NCBI RefSeq assembly: GCF_006716565.1
Contig: NZ_VFPG01000001.1
Location: forward strand, 3,162,001 to 3,226,000
Source: Nocardia bhagyanarayanae
GTDB taxonomy: Bacteria > Actinomycetota > Actinomycetes > Mycobacteriales > Mycobacteriaceae
DNA: 64,000 nt
Direction of reading: 5' to 3'
The notes under the pieces were generated by a model that saw nothing but the letters and a program-made list of their open reading frames with translations, was not told where the DNA came from and ran no database searches. The position numbers were made by a program, and so were the translations under genes. Of this stretch, positions 11,548-24,500 are shown piece after piece. Within the stretch, counting starts at the first letter, position 1; every line of letters begins with the position of its first letter.

Positions 11548-14500
11548 ATGGCCGACAACGACGAGCTGCGCCGGTATCTGAAGAAGACCGCGAAGGAGCT
11601 CTACGAGACCAAACAGCAGCTGCGCGCGCTCACCGCCCGGGCGCGGGAACCGATCGCGATCGTCGGTATGGCTTGCCGGTATCCCGGCGGTGTGCGGTCC
11701 GCCGAGGATCTGTGGCGCGTCACGGCGGACGGTGTGGACGCCATCGGGAACTATCCGACCGATCGTGGGTGGGACCTGGAACGGCTGTTCGACCCGGATC
11801 CCGATGCGCCGGGCGCGGTTTACACCCGCGACGGCGGGTTCCTCGACGCCATCGGCGAGTTCGACGCGGCCTTCTTCGGAATCGGTCCGCGCGAGGCCGC
11901 GGCGATGGATCCGCAGCAGCGCCTGATGCTGGAGGCGTCCTGGGAAGCCTTGGAGGACGCGGGGATCGACCCGGTGTCCTTGCGCGGTAGCGACACCGGG
12001 GTCTTCGCCGGGGTGGTCCATCAGAACTACGGTCCACGCATCGGCTCGCCGAACCTCACCGCAGAGACCGAAGGCCATGCCTACCTCGGCGTTTCGAACG
12101 CGGTGCTGTCCGGTCGGATCGCGTACACGTTCGGCCTCAAAGGCCCGGCCTTGTCGGTCGACACCGCCTGCTCGTCGTCGCTGGTGGCGTTGCATCTGGC
12201 GTGCCAGGCGCTGCGGCAGGGCGATACGTCGCTGGCGTTGGCCGGTGGGGTGACCGTGATGTCGGATCCGGCCCTGCTGATCTCGTTCGCGCGTCAGCGT
12301 GCGTTGTCGCCCGATGGGCGCTGCAAGGCCTTCGCGGCGGCCGCTGACGGAACCGGTTTCTCCGAGGGCCTCGGAGTGTTGGTGCTGGAGCGGTTGTCGG
12401 ACGCGCAGCGGCTCGGTCACACCGTGCTGGCGGTGATCCGCGGCAGTGCCGTCAATCAGGATGGTGCGAGCAATGGCTTGACCGCGCCGAACGGCCCGTC
12501 GCAGGAACGAGTGATCGCGGCCGCCTTGGCGAACGCCGGTCTGGACCCGTCGGATGTCGACGCGGTGGAGGCGCACGGCACCGGGACGATGCTCGGGGAT
12601 CCGATCGAGGCGCGGGCCCTGATCAGCGCGTACGGCGCGCGGCGTGAGAGCGCGCCGTTGCGTGTGGGGTCGTTGAAGTCGAATATCGGCCACACCTCGG
12701 CCGCGGCCGGGGTCGGCGGCGTGATCAAGATGGTGCAGGCCATGCGGCACGGCGTGCTGCCCAAGACGCTGCACGTGGATGCGCCGACCCCGCATGTGGA
12801 TTGGTCCGCGGGGACGGTGCGGCTGCTCCAGGACAGCGAGCCGTGGCCGGCGGGGGAGCGCGTCCGGCGAGCGGGGGTGTCGTCGTTCGGAGCCAGCGGA
12901 ACCAACGCCCACCTCGTACTCGAGGAAGCACCGGCCCAACCGGCCCCCGCGGACGGCGCCGAGCCGGAACCGTCCGCCAAACCCGTTGCGACCCAGGTAG
13001 TTCCGTTGTTGGTCTCGGCCAAATCGGACGAAGCCCTGCGTGCCCAGGCGCAGCGACTGAGGCAGCGGTTGCTCGACGATCCCGACGTCGACGTGTGGGA
13101 TGTGGCGTATTCCGCGGCGACGTCACGGGCGCAGTTGGGTCACCGCGGCGCGGTCGTGGGACGCGACCGGGACGCGCTGCTGGCCGGTCTGGCCGATCTC
13201 GCGGCGGGCGCGCCGGGGACGATCGAGGCGACCGCGGGCGCCGACAAGACGGCGTTCCTGTTCACCGGGCAGGGTGCGCAGCGGTTCGGGATGGGCGCGG
13301 GTCTGTACGAGGCGTTTCCGGTGTTCGCGGCGGCGTTGGACGAGGTGTGCGCGCAGTTCGATCCGATGCTCGGGCAGGGCCACCCGTCGCCCGGCGACTC
13401 CACGACGAGCTCGGCGCTGTCGTTGAAAGAACTCATGTTCTCCGACACCGAGGGGTTGTTGGATCGCACGGAGTTCACCCAGCCCGCGTTGTTCGCGTTC
13501 GAGGTCGCGTTGTTCCGGCTGCTCGAATCCTTCGGCCCGACACCGGATCTGCTGATCGGCCATTCGATCGGCGAGCTGGTCGCCGCGTATGTGGCGGGGG
13601 TGTGGTCGCTCGCGGACGCGTGCGCCCTGGTCGCGGCTCGGGGCCGGCTGATGGGCGCGCTGCCGGTGGGCGGCGGGATGCTCGCGGTGGCGATCGGTGA
13701 GCGGCGGGCGCTCGAGATCGTCGCCCAGTTCGGTGCTCGGATCTCGGTCGCGGCGGTGAACGGCCCGTCCGCGACGGTGCTTGCGGGGGATCTCGACGCG
13801 ATCGAGGAGATCGAGTGGCAGCTCTCCGCCGAAGGCGTGAAGACGAATCGATTGCGGGTGAGCCACGCGTTCCATTCGGCGCGGATGGAGCCGATGCTGG
13901 CGGAGTTCCGCGCGGTCGCCGAAGGCATCGCGTACGCGTCGCCGAGGTTGCCGATCGTCTCGAACGTGTCCGGTGAGCTGGCCGGGAACACGGTGACCGA
14001 CCCCGAGTACTGGGTGCGGCAGGTCAGGGGCTGTGTGCGGTTCGCGCCGGGGGTGGACACCCTCGTCGCGGCAGGAGCGCGACGGTTCGTCGAGGTGGGG
14101 CCGGACGCGGTGCTCGCGGCGATGACGCGTGGCGTTCTGGCCGAAAACCCGGAGCTCGAGTCGGTGTCGACGGTGGCGTCGATGTCGCGGCGGTCGGTCG
14201 ACGAGGTGGAGCAGTTCGCGACTGCCCTGGCGCGGATTCATGTCGCGGGCGCGCGGGTGGACTGGCGCCCGTGGTTCGCGGGGCGTGACGTGCGTCGGGT
14301 TCCGTTGCCCACCTACGCCTTCCAACACCGCCGCTACTGGCTCTCGGGCGCCGTCGACGCGTCGCCGTCGTCGACGGACCATCCGATCCTGACCGGCGTC
14401 GTCGGATTGGCGGGTACCGACGAATGGTTGTTGACCGGCCGATTCTCCCTGCGGACGCATCCGTGGATCGCCGATCACATGACCTACGGCGTCGTGGTCG

Positions 14501-17500
14501 TGCCGAGCGCGACGTTCATCGAGTTCCTGCTCGTCGCCGGTCGTCGGATCGGTTGCGGTGCGGTGGAGGAGCTCACGTTGCAAGCGCCGATCCTGCCGAC
14601 CGCGGACGACGAGGTCGAGTTGCAGGTGCTGGTGCAGGCGGCGGACGCGTCCGGACGCCGTCCGTTCGAGTTCTATTTCCGCAAGTCCTCGGACACCGAA
14701 TGGATCCACAACGCCACGGGTACGTTCGTCGCCGAACGTGCCGGCGAATCGGCGTTGGTGTCGCGGCTGCGCGAGGAGCAGTGGCCGCCGGTTGCCGCCG
14801 AGGTGGTGGACAGCGCGGGACTCCCGGAGCGGATCGCGCAGCGCACCGGGCTCGAGTACGGTCCGGCGTTCCTCGGTGTGCGTGCCGTGTGGCAACGCGA
14901 CGACGCGGTGTTCTCCGAGATCGTGCTGGACACCGAAGCCGCGCCGGAGTCGGGACGCCACGATCTGCACCCCGCGCTGCTGGACCTGGTGATGCACGCG
15001 GGATTCGCCGAATTGCTCTGGCCCGGAGCGGATCCCGATCCCGATACCGGCAGGTTGTTGTTCCGGTGGGGCGGCGCCCGTTTCCACGAGTCGGCGACCG
15101 AGGGCGGGCAGTGGCCCGCCGAGGTGACGTCGCTGCGGGTCATCGCGGTCGCGACCGGACCCGAGACCGTGTCGGTCGCGGCTGTCGATCCGGACGGCAA
15201 TCCGATCGTGTCCGTGGACGCGGTGGGGATGCGTCCGTACGACGTCAAGGAATTCCGGCGCAGTCTCGTCGGTGACGAGGCGGGCCTGTACCAGGTGCGC
15301 TGGGAGCCCACCGCGGAGTCGGTCGTGGGGAGTGACCTGCCATCGCTGGCGGCACTCGGTGACACGACGGTGGCAGGGGTGGACAGGGCATACGCGTCGG
15401 TCACCGAAGTCGTTGCCGCCGAGCATGTTCCGGATGTGCTGATCTGGCGGGTGCCCGGTGCTGTGGCCGGTGGTCCGGAATCGGTGCGGGCAGGTGTGCA
15501 CGGCGCGTTGGCGACGGTGCGGTCCGTGCTCGCCGAGGAACGCCTGGCCGATGTCCGGCTGATCGTGGTGACGACAGGTGCCGTGGGACTGCCCGGGGAA
15601 ACCCCGGACCTCGCCGCGGCCGCGGTGTGGGGATTGGTGCGCAGCGCGCAGTCGGAACATCCGGAACGTTTCGTCCTCGTCGACGAGGATCCGGCCCGGC
15701 CGCTCGACGCGGACCGTATCGCGGCGGTCGTGGGGTCGGGGGAACCGCAGACCGCGGTCCGCGGTGCGGAGACACTGGTTCCCCGGATGGTGCGCGCGTC
15801 CGCTGCCGACAACTCGGAGGTGCGGTCGTCGTTCGGGAACGGAACCGTGCTCGTCACGGGCGGTACGGGTGGCCTGGGTGCGTTGTTCGCCCGCCATCTC
15901 GTCGCCGAGCACGGCGTGCGCAGTCTGGTCTTGACCTCGCGCCGAGGACTCGATGCGCCCGGCGCCGCCGAGCTGGTCGCCGAACTGACGCGGGCCGGAG
16001 CCGAGACCCGCGTCGTCGCGTGCGATGTCGCCGACCGCGACGCCGTGCGGAACCTCCTGGAGACGATCGATGACGGCGCCGGACCGACCGCTGTCGTGCA
16101 CACCGCGGGCGTTCTGGACGACGGCACCATCCAGTCGCTGACCGCCGACCAGGTGGACCGCGTGCTGGCGCCGAAGGTGGACGGGGCCTGGCATCTGGAC
16201 GAGCTGACTCGCGGCCGGAAGCTGTCCGCGTTCGTGGTGTTCTCCTCGATCGCGACGGTGCTGGGTGGTTCGGGGCAGGGCAACTACGCCGCGGCGAACG
16301 GCTTCCTGGACGCGTTGGCGCAACAGCGGCGGGCGGAGGGGTTCCCCGCGACGTCGTTGGCGTGGGGGCCGTGGAACCAGGCGGGCGGAATGACCGGCGG
16401 TCTGGACCGCGCCGCCCTCGCGCGCTTGGGCGGCTTGGGTCTGAGTCCGCTCGAAAACGCCGACGGCGCAAGCCTTTTCGACGAGGCGCTCGCGCACCAG
16501 GAGGCGCGTCTCGCTCCGGTCCGGTTCGACGCGAGCGTTCTGCGTCGCGCGTCCGAGGTCGACGCGGTTCCCGCGGTGCTGCGCGGGTTCGTGCGGCGTC
16601 CGAGCCCGGCCCGGCAGGCGGCCGTCGCCGCGGCGGGCTCGCTGGCAGCCCGGTTGGCGGGTGTGCCGGAAGCGCGGCGCGGTGAGGTGGTGCTGGAGGT
16701 CGTGCTGACCCAGGCGGCGGCGGTGCTCGGCCATCGGTCGGCCGCCGACATCCGGCCCGACCAGCGCTTCGACGAGATCGGTTTCGATTCGCTCGGCGGC
16801 GTGGAGTTCCGGAACAGGCTCGGCAAGGCCACCGGTCTGTCGTTGCCGTCGACGCTGGTGTTCGATCACCCGACCCCGGCGGCGGTGGCGCGGCTGGTCC
16901 AGTCCCGCGTCGAGCCGACGGTGGGCGCACCCGTCAAGAAGGTCGTCCGCCGGGTCCGCGCGGACGAGCCGATCGCGATCGTCGGCATGGCCTGTCAGTT
17001 CCCCGGCGGCGTCGAATCACCCGAGCAGCTCTGGGATCTCGTCGCCTCCGGAATCGACGCGACCGGCGATTTCCCCTCGGATCGTGGCTGGGATCTGGAG
17101 CGGCTGTTCGATTCGAATCCCGACAAGCCCGGCACCGTCTACACCCGGCGCGGCGGATTCCTCTACGACGCGGGCGATTTCGACCCGGGCTTCTTCGGGA
17201 TCGGTCCGCGGGAGGCCTCGGCGATGGACCCGCAGCAACGTCGGTTGCTGGAGGTGTCCTGGGAAGCGCTGGAGGACGCGGGCATCGACCCGACCTCGTT
17301 GCGCGGCAGCGACACCGGGGTGTACGTCGGAGCGGGATACTCCGGCTACGTCGATCGGGTGGTCGGTGACCTGGAAGGCTACCGGCTCACCGGTACCACG
17401 AGCAGCGTGATGTCGGGACGGGTCGCCTACGTCCTCGGCCTCGAAGGCCCGGCGGTCACCGTGGACACGGCATGCTCGTCCTCGCTGGTCGCGCTGCACC

Positions 17501-20500
17501 TGGCGTGCCAGGCGCTGCGGCAGGGGGAGAGTTCGCTGGCGCTGGCGAGCGGTGTGACGGTCGCGGCCAGTCCCTATCTCTACGTCGATTTCGCGCGGCA
17601 GCGCGGACTTTCGCCCGACGGGCGGTGCAAGGCGTTCTCCGCGGCCGCCGATGGCGTCGCTTTCTCCGAGGGCGTCGGTGTCCTGGTGCTCGAGCGGCTC
17701 TCCGACGCTCGGCGGCTGGGGCACAACGTCCTCGCCGTCGTCCGCGGAACGGCGGTCAACCAGGACGGCGCGAGCAACGGCTTGACCGCGCCGAACGGTC
17801 CGTCCCAGGAGCGCGTGATCGCGGCGGCGTTGGCGAATGCCGGGCTCGAGCCGTCGGACATCGACGCGGTGGAGGCGCACGGCACGGGCACGCCCCTGGG
17901 TGATCCGATCGAAGCCCAAGCGCTGATCGCGGCGTACGGGCAGGACCGTGCCGGACGGCCGCTGCGCATCGGATCGATCAAGTCGAATATCGGTCATACC
18001 GTGGCCGCGGCGGGTGTCGGTGGTGTGATCAAGATGGTGCAGGCGTTGCGGCACGAGACGTTGCCCAAGACGTTGCACGCGGAAGAGGCGAGCCCGCACG
18101 TGGATTGGTCGGCGGGCGATGTTCAGCTGTTGACCGAGGCCCAGCCGTGGCCAGCTGGTGGGCGGGTTCGTCGGGCGGGTGTGTCGTCGTTCGGTGTCAG
18201 CGGCACCAACGCGCACGCGATCATCGAGGAAGCGCCCGTCACCCAGCCGGTCGCCGCGGCACCGGCCGACGACAGCCCACGCACCGCGGTGCCCTGGCTG
18301 GTATCGGCGAAGAGCGAGACGGCCCTCCGGGCGCAGGCGGCGAAGCTGCGCAAATGGCTGATCGATCACCCCGACGCCGATCCGGCGGATGTGGCGTACT
18401 CGCTCGTGGCGACCCGTGCCCAGCACGAGGCACGGGCGGCGGTTCTGGGAGGTGATCGCGACGAACTGCTGGCGCGGCTGGCGAAGCTGTCCGCCGGAAC
18501 GCCTTCCGCCGGTGTTCTTTCCGGCACGGTGGGTTCCGGAAAGACCGCCTTCCTGTTCACCGGTCAGGGCGCGCAGCGGGTCGGGATGGGCGCGGGTCTG
18601 GCCGACGCCTTCCCCGTGTTCGCCGCCGCGCTGGACGAGGTGTGCGCGCAGTTCGATCCGCTGCTCGACGGATCGCTGAAGGAGCTGATGTTCACCGGAC
18701 ACCTGATCGACGATCAGGGCGTCGCCGCGGAGATCGGGATTCTGGATCGGACCCGACTCACCCAGCCAGCGCTGTTCGCGTTCGAAGTGGCGCTGTACCG
18801 GCTGCTGGAGTCGTTCGGCGTCGTCCCGGATGTGGTGATCGGGCACTCGATCGGTGAACTGGCCGCGGCGTATGTGGCCGGGGTGTGGTCGCTGGAAGAC
18901 GCCTGCGCGTTGGTCGCGGCGCGTGGGCGCCTGATGGAGGCGCTGCCGGAGGGCGGCGCGATGCTCGCGGTCGCCGCGTCCGAGGACGAGGTCGAGGCGG
19001 CGATCGCCGGATTCGGTGGCCGGGTGTCGGTGGCAGCGGTGAACGCGCCTGTGGCCGTGGTGATTTCGGGTGATGAGGACGCCGTCGACGAGATCGATCG
19101 GCGGTTCGCCGAGCAGGGGCGCAAGACGAGCCGGTTGCGGGTGTCGCACGCTTTCCATTCCCATCGGATGGAGCCGATGCTGACCGAGTTCGCGGCGCTG
19201 GCTGCGGGAGTCACCTTCAACGCTCCGCGAATACCGTTGGTGTCCAACGTCTCCGGCCGGATAGCGGGGGACGAGATCCTGGATCCCGGGTATTGGGTGT
19301 CGCAGGTGCGTGCCGCGGTGCGTTTCGCGCCCGGTATCGAGACGCTGGTGACCTCGGGTGTGCGCCGGTTCCTCGAAGTCGGACCCGATGCGGTGCTCGC
19401 GGCGATGACCCGCCACACGCTGCCCGCGGATGTCGAGGCTCGCGCGGTGGTCGCCGCCGCGGCCCGACGGGATCACGACGAGGTCGAGCAGTTCCTGACC
19501 ATGCTCTGCCACGCGCACACCGCCGGGCTGGCCGTGGACTGGAGCCCGCTGTTCGCCACCCGCCGCGTGTCACGAATCGCCCTGCCCACCTACGCCTTCG
19601 AGCATCAGCGGTACTGGCTCGAACCCGGCCTTCCGGAGACCGGGAACGCGACCTCGGAACATTCGTTCCACGGCGATCCGGCGGGTGGACGTGCGGCGCG
19701 GTACGGGTTGCGCTGGGCGGCGGTCGAGAAGTCCGACGGTCTCGCCCCGGCCGGGAGCGCGGCCGTGCTCGGCGACGCGCAAGTGGCCGGAATCGACGAA
19801 CGGTATCCGGATCTGGCGACGCTCGCCGCTGTTCCGACCGTCCCGGACGTTGTCGTCTGGTCCGAAGCCGCCGCGCTGCGAGACGACGCGCGGGGGGACG
19901 ACGCGCGGCCGTCCGCGCGTGACCGGGTGAACGCCGCCCTGCACCTGGTGCGCGGGTGGCTGGCCGACGAGCGATTCGCACGGTCTCGGCTGGTCGTGGT
20001 GACCGGACGTGCCGCGGCCTTGCCCGACGAAGCGCCGGATCCCGCGTCGGCCGCGGTATGGGGGCTGCTCGGTACCGCTCAGACCGAATATCCGGAGCGG
20101 ATCGCGCTGCTCGACGCGGCGGAAGCCGATCGCGCGCACGCCCTTTCGGCCGAGAAGATCCGAGCGGCGATCGCGACCGGAGAGCCGCAAATCGCAGTGC
20201 GGGGCGATCACCTCCTGACACCGCGGCTCGAGGCGGTGACGACCGCGGCGGCCGAGCGCATGTCGTTCGGGTCCGGGACGGTTCTGATCACCGGCGGCAC
20301 CGGGGGATTGGGCGCGCTGCTGGCCCGGCACTTGGTCACCGCGCACGGTGTGCGGCGACTGCTGCTGGTATCCCGCCGTGGCGAGCGTGCGCCCGGCGCG
20401 GCGGAACTCGCGGCGGAGCTGTCCCGTTCCGGCGCCGAGGTGCGGGTCGCCGCCTGCGATGTCACCGACCGCGCCGCGCTTCGGGATCTGCTGTCGGGTA

Positions 20501-21579
20501 TTCCCGCGGAGCACCCGCTCACCGGTGTCGTCCACACCGCGGGCGTGCTCGACGACGCGACGTTCCGCACGCTCACCGGCGACCAGATCGATCGGGTGTT
20601 CGCTCCCAAAGCCGATGCGGCGTGGTACCTGCACGAGCTCACCCGGGACATGCGGGTGTCCGCGTTCGTGATGTTCTCGTCGATCGCCGGAATGATCGGT
20701 TCGGCGGGGCAAGCGAATTACGCTGCGGCGAACAGCTTCCTGGACGCCCTCGCGCGGAAGCGTCGCGCCGAAGGGCTACCGGCGCTGGCGCTCGCGTGGG
20801 GGCCGTGGCAGCAGGACATCGGCATGACCGGCGCGCTGGATCGCACCGCCATGGGTCGGCTGGAGCGACTCGGCCTGGCCCCGCTGGACCGCACCGACGG
20901 CCTGCGGTTGTTCGATGAAGCGCTGACCGCCGCCGAACCGGTGTCCGCGCTGGTGCACCTGGATACCGGCACACTGCGCCGGCAAGCGCAGACCGGCCCG
21001 GTACCGGCAGTGCTGCGTGCGTTCGTGCACGGCGCGTCCGCCACGACATCGAGTACCGAGCCCACGCTCGAACAGCGTCTGCACGGTGTGGCCGAGGCGA
21101 AACGACGCGGCGTCGTCCTGGACCTGGTGCGCGAAAACGTCGCCGCGGTACGGGGTCTCCGTTCGGCCGACGACGTCGAACCGGAACGCGGCTTCAGCGA
21201 ACTCGGCTTCGACTCGCTGGGCGGAATCGAGCTCCGTAACCGGCTCGCGCAGGTGACGGGGCTGTCGCTGCCCTCGACCTTGGTCTTCGACTACCCCACC
21301 GCGGGAGACGTCGCCGACTACCTGCTGGCGCAGACCGTGGCCGCGCCGCCGACGCCCCCGACGTCGGCGGCCGACGACATCGCGCGGCTCGAGGCCCTGC
21401 TCGAGCGAATCATCGCCGGCGGCAGCGACGACGAGACCGTCGCCGGATTGCGGGCTGTCAACGAGCGTCTCCGTACCTACCTGGCGGGCACGTGGTCGGA
21501 CGGCGCGTACGACGATCTCGAAACCCATACCGACAGTGAGCTCTTGGATCTGATCGACGAGGAGTTTGGCCCAGCATGA
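11548..21579 (+). CDS. Type I modular polyketide synthase, modules 3-4
   Basis: A 3343-residue two-module PKS. Residues 1-30 form a charged coiled-coil docking head ([20 protein letters not shown]) matching the upstream gene's tail type. Module 3: KS 34-461, AT 567-880, DH 944-1235, KR 1428-1661, ACP 1712-1786 with Ser 1748. Module 4: KS 1805-2230, AT 2331-2635, KR 2905-3137, ACP 3185-3262. The C-terminal docking tail ends in [17 protein letters not shown] residues (DTACSSS, HGTGT, NIGH) are intact in both. Both ATs carry GHSIGE and HAFHS, so malonyl-CoA is expected. The start is the ATG after a GGAG; the 3' end overlaps gene 3 by 4 bp (ATGA), implying translational coupling. It adds two acetate units, one becoming an alkene and the other a secondary alcohol. 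Confidence 0.97.
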   Translation: MADNDELRRYLKKTAKELYETKQQLRALTARAREPIAIVGMACRYPGGVRSAEDLWRVTADGVDAIGNYPTDRGWDLERLFDPDPDAPGAVYTRDGGFLDAIGEFDAAFFGIGPREAAAMDPQQRLMLEASWEALEDAGIDPVSLRGSDTGVFAGVVHQNYGPRIGSPNLTAETEGHAYLGVSNAVLSGRIAYTFGLKGPALSVDTACSSSLVALHLACQALRQGDTSLALAGGVTVMSDPALLISFARQRALSPDGRCKAFAAAADGTGFSEGLGVLVLERLSDAQRLGHTVLAVIRGSAVNQDGASNGLTAPNGPSQERVIAAALANAGLDPSDVDAVEAHGTGTMLGDPIEARALISAYGARRESAPLRVGSLKSNIGHTSAAAGVGGVIKMVQAMRHGVLPKTLHVDAPTPHVDWSAGTVRLLQDSEPWPAGERVRRAGVSSFGASGTNAHLVLEEAPAQPAPADGAEPEPSAKPVATQVVPLLVSAKSDEALRAQAQRLRQRLLDDPDVDVWDVAYSAATSRAQLGHRGAVVGRDRDALLAGLADLAAGAPGTIEATAGADKTAFLFTGQGAQRFGMGAGLYEAFPVFAAALDEVCAQFDPMLGQGHPSPGDSTTSSALSLKELMFSDTEGLLDRTEFTQPALFAFEVALFRLLESFGPTPDLLIGHSIGELVAAYVAGVWSLADACALVAARGRLMGALPVGGGMLAVAIGERRALEIVAQFGARISVAAVNGPSATVLAGDLDAIEEIEWQLSAEGVKTNRLRVSHAFHSARMEPMLAEFRAVAEGIAYASPRLPIVSNVSGELAGNTVTDPEYWVRQVRGCVRFAPGVDTLVAAGARRFVEVGPDAVLAAMTRGVLAENPELESVSTVASMSRRSVDEVEQFATALARIHVAGARVDWRPWFAGRDVRRVPLPTYAFQHRRYWLSGAVDASPSSTDHPILTGVVGLAGTDEWLLTGRFSLRTHPWIADHMTYGVVVVPSATFIEFLLVAGRRIGCGAVEELTLQAPILPTADDEVELQVLVQAADASGRRPFEFYFRKSSDTEWIHNATGTFVAERAGESALVSRLREEQWPPVAAEVVDSAGLPERIAQRTGLEYGPAFLGVRAVWQRDDAVFSEIVLDTEAAPESGRHDLHPALLDLVMHAGFAELLWPGADPDPDTGRLLFRWGGARFHESATEGGQWPAEVTSLRVIAVATGPETVSVAAVDPDGNPIVSVDAVGMRPYDVKEFRRSLVGDEAGLYQVRWEPTAESVVGSDLPSLAALGDTTVAGVDRAYASVTEVVAAEHVPDVLIWRVPGAVAGGPESVRAGVHGALATVRSVLAEERLADVRLIVVTTGAVGLPGETPDLAAAAVWGLVRSAQSEHPERFVLVDEDPARPLDADRIAAVVGSGEPQTAVRGAETLVPRMVRASAADNSEVRSSFGNGTVLVTGGTGGLGALFARHLVAEHGVRSLVLTSRRGLDAPGAAELVAELTRAGAETRVVACDVADRDAVRNLLETIDDGAGPTAVVHTAGVLDDGTIQSLTADQVDRVLAPKVDGAWHLDELTRGRKLSAFVVFSSIATVLGGSGQGNYAAANGFLDALAQQRRAEGFPATSLAWGPWNQAGGMTGGLDRAALARLGGLGLSPLENADGASLFDEALAHQEARLAPVRFDASVLRRASEVDAVPAVLRGFVRRPSPARQAAVAAAGSLAARLAGVPEARRGEVVLEVVLTQAAAVLGHRSAADIRPDQRFDEIGFDSLGGVEFRNRLGKATGLSLPSTLVFDHPTPAAVARLVQSRVEPTVGAPVKKVVRRVRADEPIAIVGMACQFPGGVESPEQLWDLVASGIDATGDFPSDRGWDLERLFDSNPDKPGTVYTRRGGFLYDAGDFDPGFFGIGPREASAMDPQQRRLLEVSWEALEDAGIDPTSLRGSDTGVYVGAGYSGYVDRVVGDLEGYRLTGTTSSVMSGRVAYVLGLEGPAVTVDTACSSSLVALHLACQALRQGESSLALASGVTVAASPYLYVDFARQRGLSPDGRCKAFSAAADGVAFSEGVGVLVLERLSDARRLGHNVLAVVRGTAVNQDGASNGLTAPNGPSQERVIAAALANAGLEPSDIDAVEAHGTGTPLGDPIEAQALIAAYGQDRAGRPLRIGSIKSNIGHTVAAAGVGGVIKMVQALRHETLPKTLHAEEASPHVDWSAGDVQLLTEAQPWPAGGRVRRAGVSSFGVSGTNAHAIIEEAPVTQPVAAAPADDSPRTAVPWLVSAKSETALRAQAAKLRKWLIDHPDADPADVAYSLVATRAQHEARAAVLGGDRDELLARLAKLSAGTPSAGVLSGTVGSGKTAFLFTGQGAQRVGMGAGLADAFPVFAAALDEVCAQFDPLLDGSLKELMFTGHLIDDQGVAAEIGILDRTRLTQPALFAFEVALYRLLESFGVVPDVVIGHSIGELAAAYVAGVWSLEDACALVAARGRLMEALPEGGAMLAVAASEDEVEAAIAGFGGRVSVAAVNAPVAVVISGDEDAVDEIDRRFAEQGRKTSRLRVSHAFHSHRMEPMLTEFAALAAGVTFNAPRIPLVSNVSGRIAGDEILDPGYWVSQVRAAVRFAPGIETLVTSGVRRFLEVGPDAVLAAMTRHTLPADVEARAVVAAAARRDHDEVEQFLTMLCHAHTAGLAVDWSPLFATRRVSRIALPTYAFEHQRYWLEPGLPETGNATSEHSFHGDPAGGRAARYGLRWAAVEKSDGLAPAGSAAVLGDAQVAGIDERYPDLATLAAVPTVPDVVVWSEAAALRDDARGDDARPSARDRVNAALHLVRGWLADERFARSRLVVVTGRAAALPDEAPDPASAAVWGLLGTAQTEYPERIALLDAAEADRAHALSAEKIRAAIATGEPQIAVRGDHLLTPRLEAVTTAAAERMSFGSGTVLITGGTGGLGALLARHLVTAHGVRRLLLVSRRGERAPGAAELAAELSRSGAEVRVAACDVTDRAALRDLLSGIPAEHPLTGVVHTAGVLDDATFRTLTGDQIDRVFAPKADAAWYLHELTRDMRVSAFVMFSSIAGMIGSAGQANYAAANSFLDALARKRRAEGLPALALAWGPWQQDIGMTGALDRTAMGRLERLGLAPLDRTDGLRLFDEALTAAEPVSALVHLDTGTLRRQAQTGPVPAVLRAFVHGASATTSSTEPTLEQRLHGVAEAKRRGVVLDLVRENVAAVRGLRSADDVEPERGFSELGFDSLGGIELRNRLAQVTGLSLPSTLVFDYPTAGDVADYLLAQTVAAPPTPPTSAADDIARLEALLERIIAGGSDDETVAGLRAVNERLRTYLAGTWSDGAYDDLETHTDSELLDLIDEEFGPA
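11650..16910 (+). other. PKS module 3: KS-AT-DH-KR-ACP
   Basis: AT is malonyl type. The DH catalytic His is at 14476-14478 in HMTYG...P, followed by SAT as in module 1, and [10 protein letters not shown] supplies the Asp. KR is LDD (B type) with Ser-Tyr-Asn intact. The KS most resembles that of module 5 ([14 protein letters not shown]), and both are the first module of their protein. Predicted output is a trans alkene at C20/C21 counting from the released carboxyl. Confidence 0.9.
16960..21330 (+). other. PKS module 4: KS-AT-KR-ACP (hydroxyl-forming)
   Basis: No DH follows the AT: the stretch after the post-[12 protein letters not shown] motif runs straight into the structural half of the KR, and no HxxxGxxxxP motif is present. 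The KR (about 20260-20960) has LDD, the catalytic Lys and a Ser-x12-Tyr arrangement, so a D-configured (B-type) alcohol is predicted at C19. This is the only free hydroxyl programmed in the window and a candidate lactonisation nucleophile. Confidence 0.9.
21560..21564 (+). promoter_or_regulatory. Ribosome binding site of PKS gene 3, inside the end of gene 2
   Basis: AGGAG lies 11 bases before the ATG at 21576. That ATG shares the ATGA overlap with the gene 2 stop, so genes 2 and 3 are almost certainly co-transcribed and translationally coupled. Confidence 0.6.
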
Positions 21580-24500
21580 GCAACCCCGGCACCAGCAACG
21601 AGGAACGGCTCAGTCGGTACCTGCGGAAAGTCACCGGAGACCTGCGCGCCGCCAACAAGCGGATCCAGCAGCTGGAAGAGCGCGCCAGCGAACCGATCGC
21701 GATCGTCGGCATGAGCTGCCGGTATCCGGGCGGTGTCGAGACTCCGGCGCAACTGTGGGAGCTGGTCGCTTCCGGCACGGACGCCATCGGTCCTTTCCCG
21801 ACCGACCGCGGCTGGGACCTCGAGCGCCTGTTCGACGCCGACCCCGATACGCCGGGGACCGTCTACACCCGCCGAGGTGGATTCCTGGATTCGGTCGCGG
21901 ATTTCGATGCCGGATTCTTCGGCATCGGCCCGCGCGCGGCGGAGGCGATGGATCCGCAGCAGCGCCTGTTCTTGGAAGCGGCGTGGGAGGCGCTGGAGGA
22001 CGCCGGTATCGATCCGACGTCGCTGCGCGGCAGCGACACCGGTGTGTTCGCCGGGGTGATCCACCAGGACTACGGCCACCGTGTCGGTTCTCCGGGCTTG
22101 ACCGCCGAGTCGGAAGGCCATGCCTACCTCGGGGTGACCTCCAGCATCCTGTCGGGTCGGGTCGCCTTCACCTTCGGTCTCAAAGGTCCGGCGATCTCGG
22201 TGGACACGGCGTGCTCGTCGTCGTTGGTCGCCCTGCACCTCGCGTGTCAGGCGTTGCGCCAGGGCGAGAGCTCGCTCGTCCTGGTCGGTGGGGTAACCGT
22301 GATGTCCGACCCCACCCAGTTGCTCGCCTTCGCGCGGCAGCGCGCGCTGTCCACGGACGCGCGGTGCAAGGCCTTCGCGGCAGCGGCGGACGGGACCGGA
22401 ATCTCCGAGGGTCTCGGCATGCTCGTGGTGGAGCGACTGTCGGATGCACGTCGGCGTGGCCACCACGTCCTCGCGGTCATCCGCGGCAGCGCGGTCAACC
22501 AGGACGGCGCCAGCAACCGGCTGACCGCGCCGAACGGTCCTTCACAGGAGAAGGTGATCGCGCAGGCCCTCGCCAATGCCGGTCTGACGCCTGCCGACGT
22601 CGACGCGGTCGAAGCGCACGGCACCGGCACGCCCCTCGGCGACCCGATCGAGGCGCGGGCGTTGATCGCCGCCTACGGTCGCGAGCGCGCCGGGGATCCG
22701 CTGCGCATCGGTTCGCTCAAATCGAATATCGGACACACCTCCGCCGCGGCCGGTATCGGCGGTGTGATCAAGATGGTGCAGGCGTTGCGGCACGAGATGC
22801 TGCCCGCCACATTGCATGTCGACGCTCCGACCCCGCACGTGGACTGGTCGGCGGGATCGGTGCGGCTCCTCACCGCGGCGGAACCGTGGCCGGCGGGCGA
22901 GCGGGTGCGGCGCGCCGGTGTGTCCTCCTTCGGCGCCAGCGGTACCAACGCGCACGTGATTCTGGAGGAAGCCCCCGCTCCGGCGGCGGACCCTGCCGAA
23001 CCGGCAGGCGATGCCGACGATCGTGATGCGACGGCGGTGACCGCTGGGGTCTCCGCGTGGCCGGTATCGGCGAAAACCGAGGAAGGCCTGCGCGCGCAGG
23101 CGGCCGAACTGCTGCGCTGGGTGACCGAACGCCCCGACCTGACCGTCGGCGATATCGGCTATTCCCTGGCGACGACCCGCGCTCGGCTGGACTGGCGCGG
23201 CACGGTGGTGGGCGAGGACCGGGACACGATGCTCGCCGGACTGCGAGCGCTTGCGGAGCACGGCTCGGCGGGTTCCGCCGGTGGCCTGGCGACGGGGCAG
23301 GCGGTGACGCGTAAGGCGGCCTTCTTGTGCACCGGGCAGGGAGCGCAGCGAGTCGGCATGGGGCGCGAACTTTACGAGGCGTTCCCGGTCTTCGCTTCCG
23401 CGTTGGACGAGATCTGCGCGCAGTTCGATGCGCTGCTGGGCGGCTCGCTGCGGCAGTTGATGTTCACCGGTCGGCTGATCGAGGGTGGTCCTGCCGATGC
23501 CGATGCGAATGTTCTCGATCGGACCGAATTCACCCAACCCGCGCTGTTCGCGTATGAAGTCGCGCTGTGCCGACTGTTGAACTCGTTCGGTGTGACGCCG
23601 GATGTGCTGGCCGGACATTCGATCGGTGAGCTGGCCGCCGCGTACATCGCCGGTGTCTGGTCGCTACCGGACGCGTGCCGTCTGGTCGCGGCGCGTGGTC
23701 GCCTCATGGGTCGGCTGCCGGAAGGCGGCGCGATGCTGGCCGTCGCGGCGAGCGAGCGCGAGGTACTCGATGCGCTCGGCGACGAGCCGGACCGGGTGTC
23801 CGTCGCGGCGGTGAATTCGCCTGTGTCCGTGGTCGTTTCCGGTGACGAGGACGCGGTGACCGCGCTCGAGCGGTGGTTCGCCGACCGCGGGAGGAAGACC
23901 TCGCGGTTGCGGGTGTCGCATGCGTTCCATTCCCACCGGATGGCGCCGATGCTGGCCGAGTTCGAATCCGTGGCGCGGGAGGTGACCTACCATCGCCCGC
24001 AGATCCCGCTGGTATCGAACGTCTCCGGTGGGATCGCGGGCGATGAAGTGCTGGAGCCGGCCTACTGGGTCGAGCAGGTGCGGGGGACCGTCCTGTTCGA
24101 TCGGGGCGTGGACACCCTGGTGGCCTCGGGCGTGCGTCGATTCCTGGAGATCGGTCCGGGTGCGGTGCTGACGGCGATGGTCCGTCAGTGCCTGCCGGAC
24201 GACATCGAATCGCAGTCGTCGGTGGTCGCCGCGGCCCGTCGAGGGCGAGCCGAGGTCGACCAGTTCGTGAACTGCCTGGCGCAGGCGCACGCGGTCGGCG
24301 TCGACGTCGACTGGACGGTGCTCTTCGCCGATCGCTCGGTCTCGCGAGTCGCATTGCCCACCTACGCTTTCCAGCGCCGCCGCTACTGGGTCGCGCCCGC
24401 GCTCGCCACCGCCGATGTCGCCTCGGTGGGTCTGGGTGTGGTGGAGCATCCGTTGCTCGGCGCGGTGGTGTCGGTACCCGAGTCGGGCGGCGTGTTGCTG

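Noticed and set aside
19640..20255. Possible inactive DH in module 4
   Set aside because: No HxxxGxxxxP, YGPxF or HPALLD motif was found. The stretch matches the structural half of a KR plus a linker.
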